DNA of 64,000 bases from Bacteroidota bacterium (GTDB taxonomy: Bacteria > Bacteroidota > Bacteroidia > Chitinophagales > BACL12), in assembly GCA_016715425.1 (NCBI GenBank), contig JADKAC010000007.1, forward strand, positions 186,001-250,000, written 5' to 3'. A program made the translations under genes and the position numbers. How positions within the stretch are numbered: position 1 is the first letter of the stretch; each line of letters begins with the position of its first letter. Positions 42,161-50,794 of the stretch are shown here, piece after piece. Under the pieces are notes generated by a model. It was not told the DNA's origin. It saw only the letters and a list, made by a program, of their open reading frames with translations, and searched no databases.

Positions 42161-43762
42161 TTATAATTTTTGAAAAGGCATTACATAATTTTCATTTTCA
42201 TTTTTCAGTTGAAGAAAATAAAATCCTGAAGGCAAGTGCTGAACAGAAATTGTTTTGTAAGAAGTATGATTAATTATTTGTTCACTTATTAATTCGCCGT
42301 TGCTATTTACTATTTGCAAGGTATATATTGTATTTACATCCGGAACTTGAATTATTAAATTATCAGAAACAGGATTTGGGTATAAAGTAATTGACAACTC
42401 ATTAATAGATTGAATTGCAACCGGTGTTGAAGTAGTAAATCTGCTTACACTCCATTCGAAACTAAGTCCCCCGCCGCCAATAGTGCCAGCCCTGTTCCAT
42501 CCAGTTACTACAATTTTACCATCGTTTTGAATAGCCATTGCCTCACCACGATAATCGGGGTTTCCAGTAGAAAAAATAGTTTTACCTTCAGTTCCAAAAG
42601 TATTGTCCAAACTGCCATCCTCATTCAATCGAATGACTACACATTTGATAGTATCAAATTGATCATTATAACCGGTAATCAAAATTTTTCCATCACTTTG
42701 TTCAGTTATAAAACGACCATAATCGGGTCTGTCACCTAAATCAATAACAGTAATACCATCTGTACCAAATGAAGTATCCATAGTTCCATCGGCATTAATT
42801 TGCAGAGCAAAAGGATCATAATCTCCGCTACCTGGAGTTATGCTACCACAAAATAATATTTTCCCATCCTCTTTAATAAAAGAGGAGCCGCAAAAATCAA
42901 AGTAAACAGATATTGCAAATACAGCAATCCCATCCTCCCCAAAGGAAGTATCAAAACTTCCATCTTCATTTAACTTTATTGCAAACACATCCCTAGATGT
43001 TCCATCCATAGCAGCATAACCTGCCAACATAATTTTGCCATCGGGTAAAACATGTACATCTGATGAACTATTATCTCCATATCCAAAATCATAAATAAAT
43101 TGTCCATCAATAGAAAAACTCTCATCTAAACTTCCATCAGAATTAAATCTTACTAACCCTATTTTATAAAATGAACCCGACGTACCGGTGCCGTACACTA
43201 AAATTTTACCATTGCTTTGTATAGCAACTGCAGTTGGAAAATCATTTTGGTAGAAGACATCTTGTTCTGCAATACCATCGCCATCAAAAGATGTATCTAA
43301 TGTGCCATCGGTATTAAAACGAATTGCTGCATAATCATAATAATCACCATTTTTTTTGTGTAACACCGTTACTAATTTTCCATCATCCTGAATGGCTAAC
43401 GGAATACTTTGTTCAACAAATTGTGAAATACCCAGATCAACACTTGCAATACCATCTTCACCAAATGAGGTATCATAAGTGCCATCAGGGTTTAATCTGA
43501 TAAGAACAAGATTCGTAACTGTCCCATCTATTGTTCCTGCGGTTCCTGACACCACAATTTTTCCATCGGGCTGTATTATTAATCCTTGAGGAACGTCATA
43601 CTGTGGTCCGAAAGCAGTAGTGAATGTTCCTGTATCGCCGAATGTAATATCTAAAACTCCCGAGGTTTGAGAATAACTTATAAATGATTGCAAAAGAAGA
43701 AAGGAAGCAACAAAAAAAATTCTATAATAAAATGATGTGAGTTGTAAAGTTGTATTTTTCAT
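42161..43762 (-). CDS. Delta-60 repeat protein with T9SS sorting domain, paralogue of 27518-29038
   Basis: 533 residues with a signal peptide (cleavage after SFISYSQ). Seven or eight delta-60 units are easy to see, each with QPDGKIVVSG-type and DGTYDTSFGEDGIA-type halves (DGTLDTSFDGDGIA, DGSLDESFSIDGQF, DGSFDTSFGEDGIA, DGTMDTSFGTDGIT, DGSLDNTFGTEGKT). The sorting domain is LYPNPVSDNLIIQVPD to PFQKL. It lies downstream of the response regulator gene on the same strand (about 115 bp gap) and has the 17-nt element 57 nt upstream. Function is unknown; delta-60 domains are thought to be extracellular propellers. Confidence 0.84.
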   Translation of the reverse strand: MKNTTLQLTSFYYRIFFVASFLLLQSFISYSQTSGVLDITFGDTGTFTTAFGPQYDVPQGLIIQPDGKIVVSGTAGTIDGTVTNLVLIRLNPDGTYDTSFGEDGIASVDLGISQFVEQSIPLAIQDDGKLVTVLHKKNGDYYDYAAIRFNTDGTLDTSFDGDGIAEQDVFYQNDFPTAVAIQSNGKILVYGTGTSGSFYKIGLVRFNSDGSLDESFSIDGQFIYDFGYGDNSSSDVHVLPDGKIMLAGYAAMDGTSRDVFAIKLNEDGSFDTSFGEDGIAVFAISVYFDFCGSSFIKEDGKILFCGSITPGSGDYDPFALQINADGTMDTSFGTDGITVIDLGDRPDYGRFITEQSDGKILITGYNDQFDTIKCVVIRLNEDGSLDNTFGTEGKTIFSTGNPDYRGEAMAIQNDGKIVVTGWNRAGTIGGGGLSFEWSVSRFTTSTPVAIQSINELSITLYPNPVSDNLIIQVPDVNTIYTLQIVNSNGELISEQIINHTSYKTISVQHLPSGFYFLQLKNENENYVMPFQKL

Positions 43763-43818
43763 AAGAGTTTAGTTTTAAATATTCGAAGTAAAATTCTATC
43801 ATTTTTAAACAAAACAAC

Positions 43819-43835
43819 ATACCGAGATTGGGGGA
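43819..43835 (-). promoter_or_regulatory. Shared 17-nt upstream element, copy 2
   Basis: ATACCGAGATTGGGGGA on the plus strand, 57 nt before the ATG at 43762; an exact match to copy 1 at 27216-27232. Confidence 0.6.
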
Positions 43836-43878
43836 GAGTAATAAAAAAATTCAGTGTTATTTTTAATTCAATATGCGA

Positions 43879-44517
43879 TTACACAATCCTATCTTTCAAG
43901 GCTAATGCAACAGCTTCTGTATTAGAGTTCACATGCAATTTAGTATAAATGTTTTTCATGTGTGTCTTTACAGTTTCGGTGGAGATATGCATTTCATCCG
44001 CCATCATTTTATAGCTTCTCCCTTTTACAAGATGTTGCAGAATTTCCTTTTCTTTTTCAGTGAGTTTATAGTTGTGTTGACTCGGCAGAGAAACATTATT
44101 TTTAAATAAATCAAACACTTTTCTTGCAATAGAAGGCGTCATGGGCGAACCACCGCTGAATACATTTTGAATAGCTTCTATATAACCGGAAGGCGTTGTA
44201 GTTTTTAAAATATAACCGGAGGCACCGGCGCAGATAGCTTTAAATACATATTCATCTTCATCAAACATGGTTTGCATCAGCACCTGAACTGTAGGTAAAT
44301 GTTCTTTAATTTTTGTTACCGCATCAATGCCATTCATGCCCGGCATTTCTATATCCATCAACACCACATCAGGTGTATGTTGTTTTAATTGAAACAATAA
44401 ATCTCGACAGTCGGGATAAATACCAATGCATTTAAAACCCGGTGTGCCACCGATAAGAATTTGTAAACTCTCCCTAAGGTGTTTGTTATCTTCGAATATA
44501 GAAACTTTGATATCCAT
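43879..44517 (-). CDS. NarL/FixJ-family response regulator
   Basis: 212 residues from the ATG ending at 44517 (the in-frame TTG four codons earlier is less likely). The receiver domain has the acidic pair Glu9-Asp10, the phospho-acceptor in DVVLMDIEMPGMNG (Asp55), a Thr/Met switch region and a Lys in YILKTTTP. The output domain is a LuxR-type helix-turn-helix (LTEKEKEILQHLVKGRSYKMMADEM, then HISTETVKTHMKNIYTKLHV). It is the type of regulator paired with TPR/HisKA_3 kinases such as the split kinase at 29089-30985. A diverged copy of the 17-nt element 40 nt upstream suggests autoregulation. Confidence 0.9.
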   Translation of the reverse strand: MDIKVSIFEDNKHLRESLQILIGGTPGFKCIGIYPDCRDLLFQLKQHTPDVVLMDIEMPGMNGIDAVTKIKEHLPTVQVLMQTMFDEDEYVFKAICAGASGYILKTTTPSGYIEAIQNVFSGGSPMTPSIARKVFDLFKNNVSLPSQHNYKLTEKEKEILQHLVKGRSYKMMADEMHISTETVKTHMKNIYTKLHVNSNTEAVALALKDRIV

Positions 44518-44556
44518 TGTTTTCTGCAAATATGTTGCAACATTAATACATTAAAA

Positions 44557-44573
44557 ATACCGAAATAAGGGGA
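44557..44573 (-). promoter_or_regulatory. Shared 17-nt upstream element, copy 3 (diverged)
   Basis: ATACCGAAATAAGGGGA on the plus strand, 40 nt before the response-regulator ATG; 14 of 17 positions match the two identical copies. Confidence 0.5.
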
Positions 44574-44624
44574 GATGAAATTTATTTCTCTTCAATTATA
44601 AAATTCTATTTCTACTTTTTTAAC

Positions 44625-45281
44625 TTAAAATAAAAACGAAAATAAATAAGCTACTATCGCTACAACAAAAGCAAGAATAGCAACCGACCCTACAATGACT
44701 CCAAACTTTGCTTTCCAAATTTCATTAGAAGATTCCATTTCTTTCTTTATTCTTTGCAATGCTATAATCCCTAAAATGAATGCAGTAATTGTAAATAAAT
44801 AAGCAAGCACAAGAAAGAAAAGACTCATTGAAAATGAAAACAGAACAAATAATAAAAGTGCTAATACAAATATGCCGAGACCAGTTACACCAAAAAGGAA
44901 ACTCAGATTTGCCATAGAGAATTTCTTCTTCTCCGTATTCTTTTCTTCCAGTTTTTTTTCTTCTTTATCCTTTGTATTCCTATCTTCCTTTATATCCTGA
45001 CCATTCGTTGTGAGTTTTACCATTTCTGGTTTTGCATCATTCAATTTATAATCACGTTCTTCAAAATAAATTCCACTGGCATCAGAAGAATTTATTTCAG
45101 TTAGAAAAATTGGTTCTATTTCAATTGAAGCTATGGTGCTATTATTCTTAATTACTATTTCAGGTGTTTTACCTTCCATAGGTAATTTAGTGAGATGTCT
45201 GTTACCTCCTTTGCTCGCTGCGCAGGAACTGAAAAGGATAAGAAGTAAAATCGAAAATAAAATAGATATTCTTTGCATCAT
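44625..45281 (-). CDS. Lipoprotein with C-terminal membrane helices (DUF4190-like)
   Basis: 218 residues from the ATG ending at 45281; the 18-codon in-frame extension is not needed. Lipobox FSSC (Cys20), followed by a KGGNRHLTKLPMEGKTPE segment. After a charged linker (DIKEDRNTKDKEEKKLEEKNTEKKK), the last 90 residues hold three hydrophobic helices with the GxxALxxI pattern of DUF4190/GlyGly-less membrane anchors (FILGIIALQRIKKEMESSNE is typical). A lipid-anchored protein that also spans the membrane is unusual. A remnant of a related gene lies at 22742-22858. Function unknown. Confidence 0.65.
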   Translation of the reverse strand: MMQRISILFSILLLILFSSCAASKGGNRHLTKLPMEGKTPEIVIKNNSTIASIEIEPIFLTEINSSDASGIYFEERDYKLNDAKPEMVKLTTNGQDIKEDRNTKDKEEKKLEEKNTEKKKFSMANLSFLFGVTGLGIFVLALLLFVLFSFSMSLFFLVLAYLFTITAFILGIIALQRIKKEMESSNEIWKAKFGVIVGSVAILAFVVAIVAYLFSFLF

Positions 45282-45347
45282 ATTAATTTCTAAAAATAAG
45301 AAAAGAAATTTCTCTCCTATCACTTTCGAATGCAATCTATGAATGTA

Positions 45348-45355
45348 TAATTTTG
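45348..45355 (+). promoter_or_regulatory. -7 box TAATTTTG for the LtrA gene
   Basis: Exact TAnnTTTG match 15 nt before the ATG at 45371. Confidence 0.42.
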
Positions 45356-45370
45356 CTTCAACTATTTTTT

Positions 45371-46576
45371 ATGCAAATACGCAAAAGTGCAACAGCATGG
45401 TGGGGGCCGCCAAAAAAATTTGAACCACTTCAAAAAGAGCGCAGGATAAGTTGGTTGGAATTATTCTTTGATCTTGTGTATGTGATTGCAATCTCACACA
45501 TCACACATCATTTAGCAGTGCATATAAGTTTCGACAGTTTTTTGGAATATTGTTGTCTGTTCACACTTATATATTGGGGCTGGCTGAATGGAAGTATATA
45601 TCATGATTTGCACGGAAACGAGGGACTGAGAACCCGACTAATTACGCTTTGGCAAATGATGATTATTGCAGCGATAGTAATTGCATTAGAGATAAATCCG
45701 GATCCACATCACCATTACATCATCATTGTGTTTATGATTATGCAATTGTTTATTACTTATCTGTGGTGGAGTGTGGGCTTTTATGATAAAGAACATCGTC
45801 GTTACAGTTGGCACTACATTTTACTTTATCTGATTTCATTTGCTCTTATGGGTTTAAGTTTGTTTTTGCCGGATAACTCACTTCAATTTATTATTCCTTT
45901 TATAATTATTTGCAACTATAGTCCACCATTTATTTCATACTTTTTTCTTAACCCCTTATCCAGAGAATTCAATCTGTCATCCAGCATGTTCGAACGATTA
46001 GGATTACTCACTATAATACTCTTTGGCGAACTTGTACTCGGTGTAGTAAATGGTGTAATTGGAATACATACATTCGATTTTTCATTGTGGTTAAATTTCG
46101 CTTTAGCAATGACTATTGCTTTTGCATTATGGTGGATATTCTTTACAGTAATTGCCGCACGGGAAGCGAAAGATAATTTTTTAAGAGCTTCATTATTAGA
46201 GTTAATTTATCTTCCAACAATTATAGCATTGGGTTTTCTTGCTGCAATTTTTTCTTCTTTTTTTGGTGAGGCCTCCACAGTGGATTTACAACCATTATTT
46301 GGATATGGGATTGCCGCATTTTTAATTTCTATCAGTTTGTTAATCGGACTACTGAAGTATCCAATTCAATTTGATGATTTAATAGCAAAATTGCGACTAT
46401 CCATACTTATCACAGGTGTTGTGTTTATTATTTTCTCTCTGCTAAACCTTCCCCTTTCTCAAACATGGTATTTAATTTCTGTAATTGCGATACTCACAAT
46501 GGAAATACTCTATTTAAATTTCATGTATTACAGAAGGGTTTCACAAGATGGAATTAATCTGCAAGAAGAAATATAA
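45371..46576 (+). CDS. Low-temperature-requirement A (LtrA) family membrane protein
   Basis: 401 residues from the ATG at 45371 (an in-frame TTG six codons earlier is less likely). The family start is recognisable: a short tail ending EERRISWLELFFDLVYV-like (here ERRISWLELFFDLVYVIAI), SHITHHL, then about ten membrane helices including FGELVLGVV and WWIFFTVIA. LtrA proteins are multi-pass inner-membrane proteins, named from a Listeria mutant unable to grow in the cold. Their transport or sensing role is unproven. The gene has its own promoter box and diverges from the lipoprotein gene. Confidence 0.8.
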   Translation: MQIRKSATAWWGPPKKFEPLQKERRISWLELFFDLVYVIAISHITHHLAVHISFDSFLEYCCLFTLIYWGWLNGSIYHDLHGNEGLRTRLITLWQMMIIAAIVIALEINPDPHHHYIIIVFMIMQLFITYLWWSVGFYDKEHRRYSWHYILLYLISFALMGLSLFLPDNSLQFIIPFIIICNYSPPFISYFFLNPLSREFNLSSSMFERLGLLTIILFGELVLGVVNGVIGIHTFDFSLWLNFALAMTIAFALWWIFFTVIAAREAKDNFLRASLLELIYLPTIIALGFLAAIFSSFFGEASTVDLQPLFGYGIAAFLISISLLIGLLKYPIQFDDLIAKLRLSILITGVVFIIFSLLNLPLSQTWYLISVIAILTMEILYLNFMYYRRVSQDGINLQEEI

Positions 46577-46642
46577 TTAATAGAAAAGTTAAATTTCGAT
46601 AATTGTATTTTGAGATAAAATTTAAATTATTTTTATAGCATA

Positions 46643-48046
46643 ATGCCAATAGAAATTTCAAATAAAAAAGTGTTTTCGCTTTCTGAAGTTACTGCAAGTA
46701 TTGAGCGGACAATTGAAGCAAGATATAAGAGTGCATTTTGGATGACTGCCGAAATGAATAAATTAAATTACTATAAACATTCCGGACATTGTTATCCTGA
46801 TTTAATAGAAAGAAATAATGAAAAAGTAATTGCGCAAGTTCGGGCAACATTGTGGAAAGGTGATTTTCAAAATATCAACAGAAAATTTTTAACTGTATTA
46901 AAAGAACCACTGAAAGATGGTATTAAAATTTTGCTTCTTGCCAAAATATCTTTTGATGCTTTACATGGATTGAGTATTCAAATTTTAGATATTGATCCGG
47001 GTTATACTTTAGGTGATCTAGAAAAAGAAAAACAAGACACGATTAAAAGATTGCAAACAGAACATGTTTTCAATACAAATAAATCAATCGCACTTCCACT
47101 CCTACCACAACGCATTGCAATTATATCGGTGGAAACAAGTAAAGGTTATGCAGATTTTTTGCAAGTAATTAAAACCAATAGTTGGAATTATAAATTTTTC
47201 TTTATGCTCCTCCCCTCTTTATTGCAAGGTGATAAAGCAGCACAAAATATTATTTCACAACTCAACAGAATAAAAAAAGTAAAACAACATTTTGATGCAG
47301 TGGCAATTATTCGTGGTGGTGGTGGCGATGTTGGTTTGAGTTGTTATAATAATTACAATCTCGCTAAAACAATTGCAGAATTCCCACTTCCTGTGTTAAC
47401 CGGTATCGGACATTCCACAAATGAAACTGTGAGTGAAATGATTGCGCATACCAATGCAATTACACCCACTAAACTCGCAGAATTTTTAATTCAGAAATTT
47501 CATAATGTTTCTGTGCCTGTAAAAAATGCGGAGAAATATATTGCGGTACATGCAAAACAGATTTTGGATTATGCTACACAACAATTACTTGCAGAATTAA
47601 AATTATTTAAGTCTGTTACAGAAAACATGGTGACCAATGGTAAATACCGCATTGCTGAATGTATTGGTGAACTTCAACAACACTCAGAAGCTATTCTGCT
47701 AAAACAACACAGAGAAATAAAACACAAGAGTATTATCATTATAAAAGACAGCAACAACTATGTAATGCATAAACGAGTGCAACTTACACAAGCCGCAAGT
47801 GCAGTGCAATATTCCCTACCCCGAATTTTTAAGCAAGAGAGAATTGGTCTGAAACATATTGAAGAAAAAATACAGGTAATGCATCCGGAAAATATATTAA
47901 AAAGAGGATTCAGTATAACCACATTAAATGGTAAACTTGTGCAGCAAATAAAAAATATAAAAGCAGGAGATTTACTGCAAACAAAAATATATTCAGGAAT
48001 AATAACAAGCGAAGTAATTACCACTAAAAAAAATAGCGATGAGTGA
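46643..48046 (+). CDS. xseA: Exodeoxyribonuclease VII large subunit
   Basis: 467 residues, near the usual length. N-terminal OB-fold region (FSLSEVTASIERTIEARYKSAFWMTAEMNKL; HCYPDLIERNNEKVIAQVRATLW), then the catalytic domain with IAIISVETSKGYADFLQ, the family signature VAIIRGGGGDVGLSCYNN and TGIGHSTNETVSEMIAH. A long coiled-coil region and a final RGFSITTLNGK domain follow. The enzyme degrades single-stranded DNA from both ends in repair. The stop overlaps the start of xseB by 8 bp (GATGAGTGA), the normal XseA-XseB coupling. Confidence 0.93.
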   Translation: MPIEISNKKVFSLSEVTASIERTIEARYKSAFWMTAEMNKLNYYKHSGHCYPDLIERNNEKVIAQVRATLWKGDFQNINRKFLTVLKEPLKDGIKILLLAKISFDALHGLSIQILDIDPGYTLGDLEKEKQDTIKRLQTEHVFNTNKSIALPLLPQRIAIISVETSKGYADFLQVIKTNSWNYKFFFMLLPSLLQGDKAAQNIISQLNRIKKVKQHFDAVAIIRGGGGDVGLSCYNNYNLAKTIAEFPLPVLTGIGHSTNETVSEMIAHTNAITPTKLAEFLIQKFHNVSVPVKNAEKYIAVHAKQILDYATQQLLAELKLFKSVTENMVTNGKYRIAECIGELQQHSEAILLKQHREIKHKSIIIIKDSNNYVMHKRVQLTQAASAVQYSLPRIFKQERIGLKHIEEKIQVMHPENILKRGFSITTLNGKLVQQIKNIKAGDLLQTKIYSGIITSEVITTKKNSDE

Positions 48047-48245
48047 AACAATGAAATACACAGAAGCATTTGAAGAATTGCAAACCATAGTATCAGAAAT
48101 AGAAGAAGGCGAAATATCCGTTGACGAGCTTTCAGAAAAAGTAAAACGAGCAGCATTCCTCATCCAGATATGCAAAGAAAAACTCACCACCACAGAAGAA
48201 GATGTAAATAAAATATTGAAGGAACTGGATAAGGGGGATGAGTGA
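48039..48245 (+). CDS. xseB: Exodeoxyribonuclease VII small subunit
   Basis: 68 residues, typical length, all helical: YTEAFEELQTIVSEIEEGEISVDELSEKVKRAAFLIQICKEKL, matching the XseB consensus (FExALxxLExIVxxLExGxLxLExxL). Several small subunits wrap one large subunit and are needed for activity. Its start lies inside the last codons of xseA. A second ATG (codon 5) is possible. Confidence 0.92.
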   Translation: MSETMKYTEAFEELQTIVSEIEEGEISVDELSEKVKRAAFLIQICKEKLTTTEEDVNKILKELDKGDE

Positions 48246-48326
48246 GATATTAATTCTTTGAAGCTATTTTCATCAGAATAAATAAAAGAATCAACCTAAA
48301 TTTATCTACTACAACAAATATCACAA

Positions 48327-48791
48327 ATGGACTATAATGAAATTTCTTTACCCCCGGTGCATGAATACAGGTATCATTTAAGAGCCACCTTACATTATAT
48401 GCAAGCATATTTAATGGCCAGTAAAATATTATTATTCCCTTATGAAGAAATAGAAAAAATAATAACTATAGAAGAAGCAAAAACTCTGGAAGAAAAAATA
48501 AAAGCGGGAGAGGAAACCCTACCGTTGGAAATCAGTGAAGCAAATGTATTAACTATTTATGCAGCCAATGATATTGCAAATAAAATATTAATTACACGAT
48601 ATGGAGAGGAACTTGGTGAGGAAGTTCTAAAAGAAGTAAGCGCCGATAGCAAGTTGAAAAAATTTGCAGATTACAGAGCCTTTCAACTTAAATATAATAC
48701 CCACATGATTACAGACATTGAAATTAAAATGCCTAACCTGGATGGCTTAGCTGAATTAAGAATCCGGCTTTGTAATCTTATTATTGAATAA
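48327..48791 (+). CDS. Hypothetical cytosolic alpha-helical protein
   Basis: 154 residues, no signal or membrane helix. The start has HEYRYHLRATLHYMQAYLMASKILLFP, with several conserved-looking aromatic/His positions, followed by charged helices (IITIEEAKTLEEKIKAGEETLPLEISE, ANDIANKILITRYGEELGEEVLKEV). I do not recognise the family. It follows xseB by about 80 bp and may be read from the same transcript, but the spacing is compatible with its own promoter. Confidence 0.55.
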   Translation: MDYNEISLPPVHEYRYHLRATLHYMQAYLMASKILLFPYEEIEKIITIEEAKTLEEKIKAGEETLPLEISEANVLTIYAANDIANKILITRYGEELGEEVLKEVSADSKLKKFADYRAFQLKYNTHMITDIEIKMPNLDGLAELRIRLCNLIIE

Positions 48792-48867
48792 AGATTTAGT
48801 CTTTAAAATTGAATACTCTATTGTTTGCAACTTTTGCCATTGCCTTAGCCTTCGACTTCGCTTTTTT

Positions 48868-48896
48868 TCCTCACTACTCACTTCTCACCTCTCACC
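48868..48896 (-). repeat. Short heptameric repeat, inverted orientation
   Basis: Minus strand reads GGTGAGA GGTGAGA AGTGAGT AGTGAGG, the GTGAATG/GTGAGTA family of loci 1-3 but on the other strand. Just before it (48836-48865) is a degenerate hexamer series (CGAAGT CGAAGG CTAAGG CAATGG on the minus strand). Confidence 0.65.
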
Positions 48897-48920
48897 AATT
48901 CTCTATCTTTAATAAAAAAA

Positions 48921-49538
48921 ATGCCCACCACCAATCCACTCATTGATGCATACATTGACAAGGCAGAGGAATTTGCAAAACCTGTTCTCAATCATTTAAG
49001 AAAACTTGTGCATACTGCTTGTCCTGATGTGGAGGAAAAGATTAAATGGGGTTTTCCAAATTTTATTTATAAGAAAGAAATTCTTTGTAGCATGGCTGCT
49101 TTTAAAAATCATTGTGCTTTTACTTTTTGGAAAGCTGCTTTGATGAAGGATAATAAGAAAATTTTTGAAATAAGTGGAAAAACTGCAATGGGGCATTTTG
49201 GAAAAATTACTGCTTTAAAAGATTTGCCTTCAGATGCTATTATTAAGTCGTACATAAAAGAAGCTATGGCGCTGAATGATGCAGATGTAAAATTGCCGAA
49301 GACTAAAAAAGTTATTGCAGAAACAAAATTGATTATCCCCGAATATTTTCAAAAACGATTAAACAAAAACAAAATAGCAAAAGCAACTTTTGAGAAAATG
49401 CCGCCTTCTCATAAAAAAGAATCCTTAGAATGGATAACGGAAGCCAAAACAGAACCTACCCGTGAGAAGCGAATATCTACAACCTTGGAATGGCTGGCGG
49501 AAGGGAAGTCCCGAAACTGGCGTTATGAAAAATCTTAA
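48921..49538 (+). CDS. YdeI/OmdA-family (DUF1801-like) protein
   Basis: 205 residues, cytosolic. The DUF1801-type N-terminal half (LIDAYIDKAEEFAKPVLNHLRKLVHTACPDVEEKIKWGFPNFIYKKEILCSMAAFKNHCAFTFW pattern) is joined to a C-terminal OmdA helical domain (FEKMPPSHKKESLEWITEAKTEPTREKRISTTLEWLAEGKSRNW). That tail is the diagnostic part: helix, PPS, HKKE, W and ETRxRRI-like. The family is widespread and functionally undefined. It is followed 38 bp later by an HtrA-like gene on the same strand. Codon use is ordinary. Confidence 0.75.
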   Translation: MPTTNPLIDAYIDKAEEFAKPVLNHLRKLVHTACPDVEEKIKWGFPNFIYKKEILCSMAAFKNHCAFTFWKAALMKDNKKIFEISGKTAMGHFGKITALKDLPSDAIIKSYIKEAMALNDADVKLPKTKKVIAETKLIIPEYFQKRLNKNKIAKATFEKMPPSHKKESLEWITEAKTEPTREKRISTTLEWLAEGKSRNWRYEKS

Positions 49539-49576
49539 TTGCAAGAAAGGCATTGCTTAACTTTACGGCTCCGCAA

Positions 49577-50674
49577 ATGAGTAAACTCTTTTCATTATAC
49601 ATCCTCTTGAATATTTTCTATTGTGCTTCAGCGCAATCTCCTCAATGGACTTATGAATCATTACAACAATACTGGCTTGCCAATGGAACAGATGCGAATG
49701 AAGGCATCTATGAAAATGTGCAGGCAGAAAGTGGCAGTCCGAAATATACAGTTGCATTGAAGAGCAACGGTACTAATTCCTATCAACTTATTTATTTATC
49801 GGGTGCTGCACAGGAAGATGCTTCTCTTTGGAGTGTGGGTGATACAAAGGCAAATCTTACCGGGGGCAATACTGCAAATACTTATAAGGCGAAATGGTAT
49901 ATGGGTGATAAAAGCAGTAGCAAGGTTTTAAGTATTATGATTGAAGCAGGTGTGATGCATGTGAATTGGAATACACGACCGGCGGTGATTTACAATCGTG
50001 TTTTCCCGGATAAACAAATTATTATTCAGCAGACGAATGTGGCGACAATAGTTGCTGAACCGATTTACGATCCTACTTTGGTAAATGCCTTTTTAGTTTC
50101 TGCAAAAGGAATTTTACTCACACAGAATAATATGCTGGATGATTCTGACAATGTGATTGTAAAAAATGCGACCACCGGAGAAAAATATTCTGCTACAATT
50201 ATCAATCGCAATATTGAAAGTAATCTGGCTTTAGTTCAAGTGAATGATCCCACATTTATTTTTCAGGATACACTACCCTACAATTTTGGAACTGCACTTT
50301 CTATTGGTGATAATATATTTTGTCTTGGCTATAATACTGCTGATACTTCAACTTTAAAAAATAAACATCTACAAAATGCAGTGATAATTTCTTCATCAAA
50401 TAATCGCTATGGTGTTTCACCAAAAATAAATCCCTGGTGTAATGGAAGTCCGGTGTTTGACAGACAGGGAAATTTGGCCGGTATGGTGAGTACTGATTTG
50501 GCAAATGGAAGCAGCACAGTAATCCCGGTAAACAGTATTCGTAAAATAATTACTGATAATAATATTGCTCTTGCACAAAAAGTATTGAGTGACGTAAATA
50601 TGAAACCACAGGAATTACAAATGGAACTGTTGCTTCCGGTAATTTTCATTATTGATCCTGCGGAGGTGCGTTGA
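49577..50674 (+). CDS. Secreted HtrA/trypsin-fold protein lacking all catalytic residues
   Basis: 365 residues from the ATG at 49577 (signal MSKLFSLYILLNIFYCASAQ). Residues about 160-325 track an HtrA-type serine protease, but each catalytic position is changed. LTxNHVV is LTQNNMLDD (Asn185 for His), TDLAVLKI is SNLALVQV (Asn216 for Asp), and GNSGGPVF is WCNGSPVF (Asn289 for Ser). The surrounding structural motifs (GYNTADTS, FDRQGNLAGMV) are kept. Residues 20-155 form an N-terminal beta-rich domain not seen in DegP. There is no PDZ domain. The frame is intact. A binding protein derived from a protease is the likely reading. Confidence 0.68.
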   Translation: MSKLFSLYILLNIFYCASAQSPQWTYESLQQYWLANGTDANEGIYENVQAESGSPKYTVALKSNGTNSYQLIYLSGAAQEDASLWSVGDTKANLTGGNTANTYKAKWYMGDKSSSKVLSIMIEAGVMHVNWNTRPAVIYNRVFPDKQIIIQQTNVATIVAEPIYDPTLVNAFLVSAKGILLTQNNMLDDSDNVIVKNATTGEKYSATIINRNIESNLALVQVNDPTFIFQDTLPYNFGTALSIGDNIFCLGYNTADTSTLKNKHLQNAVIISSSNNRYGVSPKINPWCNGSPVFDRQGNLAGMVSTDLANGSSTVIPVNSIRKIITDNNIALAQKVLSDVNMKPQELQMELLLPVIFIIDPAEVR

Positions 50675-50794
50675 TATATTACTTCAACATTTAATGCTCG
50701 GTAAACTTGTAAGTCAATAGGCAGTCATAAACCCAAAATTTCTCTTTTATATTTTTAACGCTATTCAGTTGATGTTGTATTTTCGCCCACTTGT

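Noticed and set aside
47758..48156. 132-codon hydrophobic minus-strand frame
   Set aside because: Opposite xseA/xseB, both clear genes; A-rich coding sequence gives Phe/Leu-rich antisense frames.
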